A DNA stretch of 17,130 nucleotides from an uncultured Variovorax sp. (lineage in GTDB: Bacteria > Pseudomonadota > Gammaproteobacteria > Burkholderiales > Burkholderiaceae_C), in contig CAIQMJ010000642.1 of the NCBI GenBank assembly GCA_903872875.1, positions 1 through 17,130 of the forward strand. The letters are read 5' to 3'. This document shows positions 8,573-15,657 of this stretch, piece by piece (position 1 is the first letter of the stretch; every line of letters starts with the position of its first letter). Below the pieces are notes generated by a model. It saw only the letters and a program-made list of their open reading frames with translations, made no database searches and was not told the DNA's origin. Position numbers and translations under genes: made by a program.

Positions 8573-9439
8573 TCAAACACGCGCGGCCACTCGGCGGCCG
8601 AAAAGCCCCTGCGGCCTGACAGTGACGATGACGACGATCAACGCCAGCACGGCGGTGAGCTTCAAGTCTGTCCCCACAAGGTAGGCGCCGATCAGGTTCT
8701 CGAAGATGCCCACCAGGAAGCCGCCGACCACCGCACCCCAGGCGTTCGTGATGCCGCCCAACAGCGCGCCCGCGAAGGCGTAGACGATGATGCCCAACAT
8801 CATGTTCGGGTCAAGGTAGACGAGGGGCGCACTCATGATGCCAGCGACCGCTCCGAGCGCCGCGGCCAGACCCCAGCCCAGGCTCAGCATGCCACCGACG
8901 CTCACACCCACCAGGGAGGCCGACGTCGGGTTGGAGGCCGCTGCCCGCATGGCCAGTCCGACGCGCGTGCGATTGAAGAACAGGAAGACTGCCCCCATCA
9001 CCACCAAGGTGACCACGAGTGCACCGAGTTCATGGGAAGAGAGGTAGCCGATCGTCCAGGTTCCTTCGAAGGGGCTCTGGAAGCTGCGCGTGTCAGCACC
9101 CCAGAGCATTCCGGCCACGCTGTTGATGATGACGAGCAGGCCGATCATCGCGATCACAGCGGCCAGCGGCGCTTGTGCGGAGAAACGTCGTATCACCGCT
9201 CGTTCGAGCGCCATGCCCAAGACGAAGGCAGCGACAATTGTCAGGACGAAGGCAATCCAATAGGGCACGCCCCAGGCGATCAGTTGCCAAGCCAGATAGG
9301 TCGAGATCATTGCCATCTCACCCTGGGCGAAATTCACGACATGAGTGGACTGATAAATAACGACCAAAGCCAGAGCCACGCTTGCGTAGACGCCGCCCAT
9401 CGCCAGGCCGGAGAAGAACTGATGCAGAAAAAGATTCAT
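8573..9439 (-). CDS. livH: Liv-type ABC transporter permease LivH, set 2
   Basis: Inner-membrane permease, 288 residues from the ATG at 9439. LivH hallmarks are visible: SGLAMGGVYASVALALVVIY at the N-terminus, NFAQGEMAM (36-44), and a C-terminal region with FAGALLGGITNAWGAVVGG and FLVGIFENL. A TTG at 9454 would add five residues, but AAGG is 8 nt before the ATG, which is preferred. The gene lies 11 nt after livF and 13 nt before livM. Gene order in this block is K-G-F-H-M, different from H-M-G-F in the other block. Confidence 0.93.
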   Translation of the reverse strand: MNLFLHQFFSGLAMGGVYASVALALVVIYQSTHVVNFAQGEMAMISTYLAWQLIAWGVPYWIAFVLTIVAAFVLGMALERAVIRRFSAQAPLAAVIAMIGLLVIINSVAGMLWGADTRSFQSPFEGTWTIGYLSSHELGALVVTLVVMGAVFLFFNRTRVGLAMRAAASNPTSASLVGVSVGGMLSLGWGLAAALGAVAGIMSAPLVYLDPNMMLGIIVYAFAGALLGGITNAWGAVVGGFLVGIFENLIGAYLVGTDLKLTAVLALIVVIVTVRPQGLFGRRVAARV

Positions 9440-9450
9440 CCGTATCGCCT

Positions 9451-10167
9451 TCAATGGCCAAGGTAGACGCGCCGGATCGTCTCGTCGCGGCGCAAGTCAG
9501 CCGGCAGGCCCTCATGAACCACGCTGCCGGCATCGATCAGGTAGGCGTAGTCCGCCACTTCAAGCGTCAGGTTGGCGTTCTGCTCGACCAGCAGGATGCC
9601 GACCCCCTCGCGGCGACTGACAGTACCCAGCGTTTCGAAGATGCTGCGCACGATCAGCGGCGCCAAGCCGAACGAGGGCTCGTCCAGCAGCATCAACCGA
9701 GGTCGCAACATGAGAGCCCGGCCGATCGCCAGCATCTGCTGCTCCCCGCCCGAGAGCATGCCCGCCTGCTGCGTGCGGCGTTCCCACAGCTTTGGAAACA
9801 TCTCGTAGATCTTCTTCAAATCCTGCGCGATGTCGCCTTGGGCGGATCGCGTGTAGGCACCCAGCCGCAGGTTCTCTTCGACCGACTGCTGCACGAAGGT
9901 ACCGCGCCCGTCGGGGACGTGCGCAACTCCCGCCCGCACAATCGCCTCCGGTTTCAGATGCGCGATGGATCCCCCCGCCAGCAGCATCTCGCCCTCTGAT
10001 CGGACAATGATTCTGGATATCGCCCGCAGCGTCGAAGTCTTGCCGGCGCCGTTGGCCCCCAGGAGTGCAGTGATGCCGCCCTCGCCCACGGTCAGGCGCA
10101 TTGCACGCAGTACCTGGGTCTGGCCGTACCACGCGTCGACTCCACGCAATTCGAGAAGGTGGGCCAT
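9451..10167 (-). CDS. livF: Liv-type ABC transporter ATP-binding protein LivF, set 2
   Basis: ATPase subunit, 238 residues, the usual LivF length and ending in the typical VYLGH. Motifs are Walker A GANGAGKTS (37-45), signature LSGGEQQMLAIGRAL (138-152), Walker B LMLLDEPSFGLAP (158-170) and LLVEQN (192-197). The ATG at 10167 (MAHLLELRGV) is preferred over the longer open frame to 10281, whose extra residues are a shadow of livG. It begins 4 nt after the livG stop. It presumably forms an ATPase heterodimer with the neighbouring LivG. Confidence 0.94.
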   Translation of the reverse strand: MAHLLELRGVDAWYGQTQVLRAMRLTVGEGGITALLGANGAGKTSTLRAISRIIVRSEGEMLLAGGSIAHLKPEAIVRAGVAHVPDGRGTFVQQSVEENLRLGAYTRSAQGDIAQDLKKIYEMFPKLWERRTQQAGMLSGGEQQMLAIGRALMLRPRLMLLDEPSFGLAPLIVRSIFETLGTVSRREGVGILLVEQNANLTLEVADYAYLIDAGSVVHEGLPADLRRDETIRRVYLGH

Positions 10168-10171
10168 GCGT

Positions 10172-10930
10172 TCAAGTTCCCAGATAGGCTTGGATGACCC
10201 GGGCGTCGTTTTGCACATCGGCAGGCGTGCCTTCGGCAATCTTCCTGCCGAAATCGAGCACGACCACCTTGTCGGAGACACGCATCACCAAGTTCATGTG
10301 ATGCTCGACGAGCAGGATGGACAAGCCCTCATCACGGAGCTCTCGGATCTGAGAGGCAAGTTCGTCCACTTCTGCGTGGTTGAGACCGGCGGCCGGTTCA
10401 TCCAGCAGCAAGAGCGTGGGCTCCCCCGCCAACGCGCGCGCCATCTCAACGCGCTTCTGGACGGGAAAGGGCAAGTCCGACACCGCTGACTCCGCGACAT
10501 CGCTCAATCGCAGCCGGTGAAGCAACTGCGCGACCTTGACCTGTGCTTCTCGCTCCGAGCGCGCGACGTGCGCGCGCCGCGTCGCCGCAGCGAAGAAGCC
10601 CCCAGACAGCCGCGCATGCGCACCGACGAGCACATTCTGGGCAACCGTCATCGAAGGGAAGGTGGCCAGATTTTGGAAAGTCCGACCCATGCCCCGCCTG
10701 GCAATCAGGTGACGGGGCCAATGCGTAATGTCTTCGCCTTCGAACACGACGGTTCCCTCAGCCGGCCGGTAGATGCCGCTGAGGCAGTTGAAGCAGGTGG
10801 TTTTCCCGGCGCCATTGGGCCCGATCACGCCACACACCGCGCTTCTCGGAACGCTAAAGGACACCTTGTCAAGCGCCACGATGCCCCCAAAGCGGATCGA
10901 GACGTCCTCGAAGCGCAGTATGTCGTTCAT
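10172..10930 (-). CDS. livG: Liv-type ABC transporter ATP-binding protein LivG, set 2 (unusual signature motif)
   Basis: ATPase subunit, 252 residues. Walker A GPNGAGKTT (37-45), Q-loop FQNLATFPSMTVAQNV (85-100), Walker B LLLLDEPAAGL (173-183) and LLVEHH with His210 are all present. The ABC signature reads LPFPVQKRVEMARAL (153-167), so the Gly normally found in LSYG/LSGG is Pro156. The codon is CCC at 10463-10465, checked on the nucleotide sequence. The ATG at 10930 (MNDILRFEDV) is preferred. A GTG at 10957, one base after the livK stop, would add nine residues. The ribosome binding site is weak for either. Confidence 0.93.
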   Translation of the reverse strand: MNDILRFEDVSIRFGGIVALDKVSFSVPRSAVCGVIGPNGAGKTTCFNCLSGIYRPAEGTVVFEGEDITHWPRHLIARRGMGRTFQNLATFPSMTVAQNVLVGAHARLSGGFFAAATRRAHVARSEREAQVKVAQLLHRLRLSDVAESAVSDLPFPVQKRVEMARALAGEPTLLLLDEPAAGLNHAEVDELASQIRELRDEGLSILLVEHHMNLVMRVSDKVVVLDFGRKIAEGTPADVQNDARVIQAYLGT

Positions 10931-10958
10931 TGTGTTTCTAGGCTGTCCGGCGGCCACC

Positions 10959-12152
10959 TCAGGGCGCCGTCAGCGCCCATCGCTCGCCGTCGAAGCGTTG
11001 CATACGGGTTTGCTGGATCGGCCCGAAGTTGGTCGGTGAAGTCTTGATTTCTACCCCGGGCAGCAGAAGTGGACTCTTCATGTCGATGCGGGCCGCCTGC
11101 CGCATGACGTTCTCGCGGCTGAGGTCGTTGCCGCACTGTCTGATGACCTGGCTCACCATCTCCGCGGCGAGCCAGCCGATACGGCTCAACGCGTCCATCG
11201 AGACGCCAGGGTTGTACTTGTTCATGCTGGCGACCCATTCCTTGACGCCAGGATCGTCCGCCCATTGCGGATCCGTGGGGTCCTTCATGAACACCGCCGA
11301 GTACACGCCTTTCGCGCGCTCCAGACCCGCTGGCACGAGCGTGCCCTCGACGGAAGCCGACCAGCTCAGGATGTACAGCTGCGACGGGCGCCATCCGGCG
11401 TCGTAGGCCTTGCGGATCGCCTGTGCAGTCGCTTTGGGCGGCGCCACCACGAACAGCGTATCGGCGCCCGACGCCTGCAGCGAAAGTATCTGGCTGTCGA
11501 CGGAGGGATCGGACAGCTCGAAGCTCGCTTCGCGAATGGTCTTGGTGATCTCCGGCCCCAACCCCTCATACAGGCCCTTCATGTAACCGCGGCCGTTGTC
11601 GCTGTTTTCGACCAGCGCCGCGATCTTAGCTTTGGGATTCACCCTCAGGATGTTGCGTGCGATCTCGCGCCCCTCGACGAAGGAGGTCGGCATCGAGCCG
11701 GTCGTCCACGGAAAATTCTTCGGGTCGTTGAACACCTCGAGTGCGGCGGCGACGAAGAGCTGCGGGACCTTGCGCTCATTGAGATAGGAGCGCACCGTCA
11801 GCGCAGGCACCGAGCCGCCTGGAAGGGCGATGAAGGCCACCTTGTCCTGCTCCACCAGCCTGCGCGTCTGCTCCAGTGATTTGGGCGGAGAGTAGGAATC
11901 GTCCCTGATGATGAAGTTGATCTTTCGCCCATTGATGCCGCCGTTGTCGTTGAGCATCTTGAAATAGCCTGCCGCGCTGCGCCCGGCATTCGCATAGCCC
12001 GAGGCCGGCCCCGTCAACGGCATGGTTGTTCCGATGACGATCTCCTTGTCCGTCACGCCCGGCGTCTGGCCAAGCGTTAAGGCCGATGCCGCTAGCGCGA
12101 ACGCCGTGACAACCGCTTTCCCTATTCCCGTGACCAAGTCGCTCGATGTCAT
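10959..12152 (-). CDS. livK: Liv-type ABC transporter periplasmic substrate-binding protein
   Basis: Predicted periplasmic leucine-binding-protein-like receptor (type 1 periplasmic fold), 397 residues. The N-terminus has a hydrophobic stretch AVVTAFALAASALTLG (13-28) after one Lys, consistent with a Sec signal peptide. No lipobox Cys is seen. The mature part opens VTDKEIVIGTTMPLTGPASG and continues with NDNGGINGRKINFIIRDDSY, classic for this family. The ATG at 12152 has AAGGA about 7 nt upstream and is preferred over a GTG at 12176. It is the only Liv-type binding protein in the window and may serve one or both transporters. It lies 48 nt after the dehydrogenase gene and 28 nt before livG. 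The ligand cannot be inferred. Confidence 0.93.
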   Translation of the reverse strand: MTSSDLVTGIGKAVVTAFALAASALTLGQTPGVTDKEIVIGTTMPLTGPASGYANAGRSAAGYFKMLNDNGGINGRKINFIIRDDSYSPPKSLEQTRRLVEQDKVAFIALPGGSVPALTVRSYLNERKVPQLFVAAALEVFNDPKNFPWTTGSMPTSFVEGREIARNILRVNPKAKIAALVENSDNGRGYMKGLYEGLGPEITKTIREASFELSDPSVDSQILSLQASGADTLFVVAPPKATAQAIRKAYDAGWRPSQLYILSWSASVEGTLVPAGLERAKGVYSAVFMKDPTDPQWADDPGVKEWVASMNKYNPGVSMDALSRIGWLAAEMVSQVIRQCGNDLSRENVMRQAARIDMKSPLLLPGVEIKTSPTNFGPIQQTRMQRFDGERWALTAP

Positions 12153-12200
12153 GGTTGCATCCTTTTTTGGTGACACATCTGGCCGTAAGCCTGCTGCCGG

Positions 12201-13121
12201 TCAGTTGACTTGGTCTTCACGACGCACCGTGTCATAGGAAACGCCGGCCCAGCCCGAGAAAATCTTGGCAATCAGGGAGACGTCTTTGCCGGAGAGCCCC
12301 TGCGTCATCGCGTAGCTGAAGAACTGCGCAATGGTGCTGCCGACCCACAGCGGCACACCCAGCGCTTCGGCTTCGCTCATGCACAGCTTCACGTCCTTGT
12401 GCATGAGATCGGCGCGAAAGCCCACATTGAATGCGCCGTCCCGCAGCGCCAGTGGCAGGATGACCTCGCTGGCAAAGGAGCGGCCCGAGCCGGCGTTGAC
12501 GACCTCCAGCAGCCGCTGGGGCGTCAACCCCGCACGCATGGCGAAGGCCAGCACCTCGGCTGTTGCGGCCAGGGTCGTTGCGCTCAGAAGGTTGTTGGCG
12601 AGTTTGGCCGTCTGACCCAGGCCCACTTCAGCCCCCAAATAGAAGATGTTCTTACCAAGTACCTCCAGTACAGGCTTGACGCGTTCGAACGCAGAATGCT
12701 CGCCGGACGCCATGATCGCCAGCGTCCCCGCGGCGGCGCCCGTGACCCCACCGCTCACCGGTGCATCGACCGCAGTGATATCCTTGGCGCCCAGTGCGGC
12801 GGCGACGCGCTTGCCGACCACCGAGCCTGTGGTCGAGAGATCCACGTACACCTTGAGCGTCGTCCCCTGCGCCAGCCCCCGGTCGCCCAGGGCCACAGCA
12901 TCCACAACGGCGGGCGTAGGCAGGCTGCACAGCACGATCTCACTTTGCGACGCAACGCCACGAGCGTCGGATGCCGGGATCGCTCCGAGCTTGGCGGCCT
13001 CCTGGACGGCCTGCTCATCGATGTCGCTTACAACGACTTCGTAGCCTGCAGCCAAAAGTCGGGTAACCATGGGCCTGCCCATGGCGCCCAGGCCGACAAA
13101 GCCTATGCGTTTTTCAGTCAT
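12201..13121 (-). CDS. 3-hydroxyisobutyrate dehydrogenase family (beta-hydroxyacid) oxidoreductase
   Basis: Predicted cytosolic NAD(P)-dependent dehydrogenase, 306 residues, of the beta-hydroxyacid dehydrogenase family (3-hydroxyisobutyrate, tartronate semialdehyde, related). It has a Rossmann GFVGLGAMG (7-15), the substrate-binding signature DAPVSGGVTGAAAGTLAIM (119-137), and catalytic Lys173 in GQTAKLANN with Asn177. Asp33 after the second strand (VVVSDID) fits NAD preference, but this is weak evidence. The ATG at 13121 has GGAG 6 nt upstream. It lies 36 nt downstream of the aldehyde dehydrogenase, so the two probably oxidise an alcohol and then an aldehyde in one pathway, or reduce a semialdehyde. 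Exact substrate is not resolvable; mmsB or garR names would be guesses. Confidence 0.93.
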   Translation of the reverse strand: MTEKRIGFVGLGAMGRPMVTRLLAAGYEVVVSDIDEQAVQEAAKLGAIPASDARGVASQSEIVLCSLPTPAVVDAVALGDRGLAQGTTLKVYVDLSTTGSVVGKRVAAALGAKDITAVDAPVSGGVTGAAAGTLAIMASGEHSAFERVKPVLEVLGKNIFYLGAEVGLGQTAKLANNLLSATTLAATAEVLAFAMRAGLTPQRLLEVVNAGSGRSFASEVILPLALRDGAFNVGFRADLMHKDVKLCMSEAEALGVPLWVGSTIAQFFSYAMTQGLSGKDVSLIAKIFSGWAGVSYDTVRREDQVN

Positions 13122-13157
13122 GTTTGTCTCCGCGCCGGTCCGCGGCGCTTTGTTTTG

Positions 13158-14654
13158 CTAGAGATGCAGGCTCACAGTGACGGACTTCAGCCGGCTGAAG
13201 TCCTCCAGCAGCGATTCGATGGAGCACTCCTTGCCAAGACCGCTTTGCTTGAAGCCCCCATAGGGCTGCCCGAAGGCCTGGCCCTTGCCTTGGTTGACCT
13301 GGATCCATCCGGAGTCGATCTCGTGGGCCACGCGGATGGCACGCGAGACATCCTTCGAGAACACGTAGCCGGCCAGCCCGTAGTGGCTCTGGTTGGCCAT
13401 ACGGATCACGTCCTGCTCGTCGCGCCATGGGATCGCCACCAGCACTGGTCCGAAGATTTCTTCCCGGGCCAGCCGCCATGCATTGGACGTGCTGGCGAAG
13501 ATCGTGGGCTGCGCGAAATAGCCTTGGGAGAGCGGCCCTTCAGTCGGTGGCAGGCCACCGAGGATCAGCTTGACGTCGCGCTCCGCAAGCCCCTCCTCGA
13601 TGTAGCTGCGAACCTGCTCAAATTGCTTGCCGCTGATGAGCGTTCCGGTGTCGGTGGCCTCGGACAGCGGGTCGCCGATCACGTATTGCTGTGCACGCAC
13701 CGCAAGTTTTTCGAGAAAACTATCGTAGATGCTTTCGTGCACGAAAAGTCGCGAGCCTGCGGTGCACGATTGGCTTTGCCGTGTGAAGCGCATCGAGCCG
13801 GCGACACCCTCGACCGCCCAGTCCTCGTCGGCGTCTTTGAACACGATCGCCGGGCTCTTTCCGCCCAACTCCAGTGAGACAGGCAGGACGCGGTCGGCCG
13901 TCGCCGCGAGCACGCCTTTCCCGACCGAGGTTGAACCGGTAAAGGAGATCTTGTTCACTAGAGGGTGCGACACCAGTGCCGCGCCGCATTCCTCGCCGAT
14001 GCCAGTGATGACATTGAGCACGCCAGGCGGAAGAAACTCGCTGCAAACCTGCGCGATGAGCAGCACACCAAAGGGAGCATCCTCCGCCGCCTTGAGCACG
14101 ACGGTGTTGCCCGCGCACAGCGCAGGCGCAATCTTCATCGCCGCGATCGAGATTGGGGCGTTCCAGGGAACGATCGCGGCGACCACGCCTAGCGGCTCGC
14201 GGCGGGTATAGCTGAGCACGGCATCGCCCAACGGCAACGTGCTGCCTTTGAGTTCGCTGGCCAGGCCGCCGAAGTAGCGAAAAGTCGCTGCCGCCATCAA
14301 AGCTTCTGGCCGCGACTGGGTGCGGATGGCATTTCCAGTCTCGTGCGCGACGATGCGAGCCAGTTCTTCGGCACGGCTTTCCAGCGCATCCGCAATGCGC
14401 TGAAGGAGCCTTCCCCGGTCCAACGGTGCGACGCGACGCCAGCGCTCGAAGGCCGTCAGCGCGGCGCGAACGGCGGAGTCCGCATCAGCGTCGCTACCGC
14501 GGGGGATCTGCAAGATGGTCCGGCGATTCGCCGGGCATTCCACGGGAATCGTGCGGCCATCCGCACTTTCGCGCCATTTCCCATCGATCAGTTGCAGCGC
14601 AACCGGAATACAGACGGACGGATCGGCCAAGCTATTTTGGGCAGACGCATTCAT
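13158..14654 (-). CDS. NAD(P)-dependent aldehyde dehydrogenase
   Basis: Predicted cytosolic enzyme oxidising an aldehyde to an acid, 498 residues, full length for the ALDH superfamily. Catalytic features are all visible: VPWNAPI with Asn165, FTGSTSVGK cofactor loop (238-246), general base Glu262 in SLELGGKSP, and nucleophile Cys297 in QSQSCTAGSR. EIFGPVL and GGFKQSGLGKE follow near the C-terminus. Having Glu262, it resembles non-acylating enzymes such as betaine-aldehyde dehydrogenases rather than CoA-acylating methylmalonate-semialdehyde dehydrogenases, which lack that Glu. The ATG at 14654 has AGGAG 6 nt upstream. It is the first gene of the long minus-strand array, directly divergent from the GntR regulator, which is therefore its likely controller. 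Substrate unknown. Confidence 0.95.
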   Translation of the reverse strand: MNASAQNSLADPSVCIPVALQLIDGKWRESADGRTIPVECPANRRTILQIPRGSDADADSAVRAALTAFERWRRVAPLDRGRLLQRIADALESRAEELARIVAHETGNAIRTQSRPEALMAAATFRYFGGLASELKGSTLPLGDAVLSYTRREPLGVVAAIVPWNAPISIAAMKIAPALCAGNTVVLKAAEDAPFGVLLIAQVCSEFLPPGVLNVITGIGEECGAALVSHPLVNKISFTGSTSVGKGVLAATADRVLPVSLELGGKSPAIVFKDADEDWAVEGVAGSMRFTRQSQSCTAGSRLFVHESIYDSFLEKLAVRAQQYVIGDPLSEATDTGTLISGKQFEQVRSYIEEGLAERDVKLILGGLPPTEGPLSQGYFAQPTIFASTSNAWRLAREEIFGPVLVAIPWRDEQDVIRMANQSHYGLAGYVFSKDVSRAIRVAHEIDSGWIQVNQGKGQAFGQPYGGFKQSGLGKECSIESLLEDFSRLKSVTVSLHL

Positions 14655-14768
14655 TGTGCGCTCCTGCCCTGAAAACCTTGGCCCCGGTACGCGAAGCAGC
14701 TCAGCGAGCGCGCGCCCACCTCCGGGGTACTACCTTGTCTTGTCTCCATGCGTCGTCTCCGTAGCTCT

Positions 14769-14799
14769 TTGTCTGCAGTATGCCACCGCATCGTATAAT
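14769..14799 (+). promoter_or_regulatory. Candidate sigma70 promoter of the GntR gene
   Basis: A perfect -10 TATAAT (14794-14799) is preceded by a partial -35 TTGTCT (14769-14774), with a long 19-nt spacer. Transcription would start near 14806, which rules out the ORF starts at 14780 and 14801 and supports translation from about 14876. The weak -35 and long spacing suggest a modest or regulated promoter. Confidence 0.5.
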
Positions 14800-14802
14800 T
14801 AT
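14795..14802. promoter_or_regulatory. AT-rich palindrome over the -10 box, possible operator
   Basis: ATAATTAT is a perfect 8-bp palindrome overlapping the TATAAT box. It is flanked by GCAT at 14788-14791 and ATGC at 14801-14804, also inverted. GntR/FCD regulators bind short palindromes, so autoregulation by occlusion of the -10 is plausible. It is short enough to arise by chance, although it stands out in a GC-rich region. Confidence 0.35.
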
Positions 14803-14875
14803 GCCAGTACCTCAATTCGATGATTTCAGGCGCCAAATACAGGGCGGCAGCGACGTGTCTGATAAATTTGTAACC

Positions 14876-15616
14876 ATGAATCCGGCAATGCCTTCCCCTA
14901 ACGCTGCGTTGGCGAGCCGAGCCGAAAAGATCGTGTCAGTGCTTGAACATGACATCGACAGCGGTCTGTATTTACCCGGGCACTTTCTCGACGAACGTAC
15001 GCTTGCCGATCGATTCGGCGTTTCACGCACCCCTATCCGCGAGGCTCTGCAACGCCTGGCCGCAGCGGGCCTCGTTCAGATCGTGCCGCGGCAAGGGGTG
15101 TTCGTCGCGCGGATGTCGCTCTCAGAGTTGCGCGAGATGCTGGAACTCGTGTCAGAACTGGAGGGGTCCTGCGCGAAGTTCTGCGCGACGCGCATGCACG
15201 AGCCCTGGAAAGACGCGATGCAGCAGGCAGTGAAAGCGTGTCACGAAGCGGCGGTAACGTCCGACTGGCTCGCATTTACCCAGGCGAACGCAAACTTCCA
15301 CAACGCCATTTATGAAGGCTCCCGCAACCGTCATCTGGCCGAGCAAGCTCGCTCGGCACGCCGGCGCACACAGGTTTACCGTCTCAACGCCTTCCAGTCG
15401 CCAGGACGCATGCAGATATCTGCCGCGGAGCACGCCGAAATTGCGGCCGCCATCTGCACCGGCGATCAACCGAAGGCGCAGGAGCTCATGCTGAAGCACG
15501 TCAACCTTGGAGGAAGCGGATTCGGCGATTTCATTTCCAGACTCAGGGACGACCAGCCTATCGCCCAGCCCCATGAAACGGCCTATCCGCCGGCCGCTCC
15601 GATCGCGGCGACCTGA
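14876..15616 (+). CDS. GntR family (FadR/FCD subfamily) transcriptional regulator
   Basis: Predicted one-component DNA-binding regulator, 246 residues from the ATG at 14876. The N-terminal winged helix-turn-helix (about 15-79) contains DERTLADRFGVSRTPIREAL, then LQRLAAAGLVQIVPRQGVFV, which is diagnostic for GntR. The C-terminal FCD ligand domain has NFHNAIYEGSRNRHL, AEHAEIAAAICTGD and LMLKHV. His142, His186 and His208 fit the FCD metal site, with Asn138 where many members have Asp. Start choice: the frame is open from 14780, but a probable -10 box lies at 14794-14799, so the ATG at 14876 is favoured. GTG at 14855 and ATG at 14888 are alternatives; none has a strong ribosome binding site. It is divergent from the aldehyde dehydrogenase gene and convergent with the Bug gene, 41 nt away. 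The ligand is probably a carboxylate of the pathway. Confidence 0.92.
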   Translation: MNPAMPSPNAALASRAEKIVSVLEHDIDSGLYLPGHFLDERTLADRFGVSRTPIREALQRLAAAGLVQIVPRQGVFVARMSLSELREMLELVSELEGSCAKFCATRMHEPWKDAMQQAVKACHEAAVTSDWLAFTQANANFHNAIYEGSRNRHLAEQARSARRRTQVYRLNAFQSPGRMQISAAEHAEIAAAICTGDQPKAQELMLKHVNLGGSGFGDFISRLRDDQPIAQPHETAYPPAAPIAAT

Positions 15617-15657
15617 TCTCGCCGGCATCCCTGCATCAGCTTCGGCCGACTTCCCAT

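Larger units (their letters stand above)
14655..14875. promoter_or_regulatory. Divergent control region between aldehyde dehydrogenase array and GntR gene
   Basis: This 221-nt non-coding stretch separates the minus-strand array from the plus-strand regulator, so it should carry both promoters and the regulator's operators. On the plus strand there is a perfect TATAAT at 14794-14799. Short direct repeats TTGTC TTGTC occur at 14735-14744, with TTGTCT again at 14769-14774. No clear minus-strand promoter could be picked out; CATACT at about 14779-14784 (reverse strand) is only a weak -10 candidate. Gene-regulator divergence with a GntR/FCD protein is a common autoregulated arrangement. Confidence 0.6.

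Noticed and set aside
12210..13877. 555-residue plus-strand open frame opposite the dehydrogenase genes
   Set aside because: It spans two clear minus-strand enzymes and the gap between them, and has no recognisable domain; a shadow frame.
14735..14774. TTGTC repeats as a regulator-binding array
   Set aside because: Only three short copies with irregular spacing. Similar GAGACAA strings occur in ordinary ribosome-binding regions here, so chance is likely.
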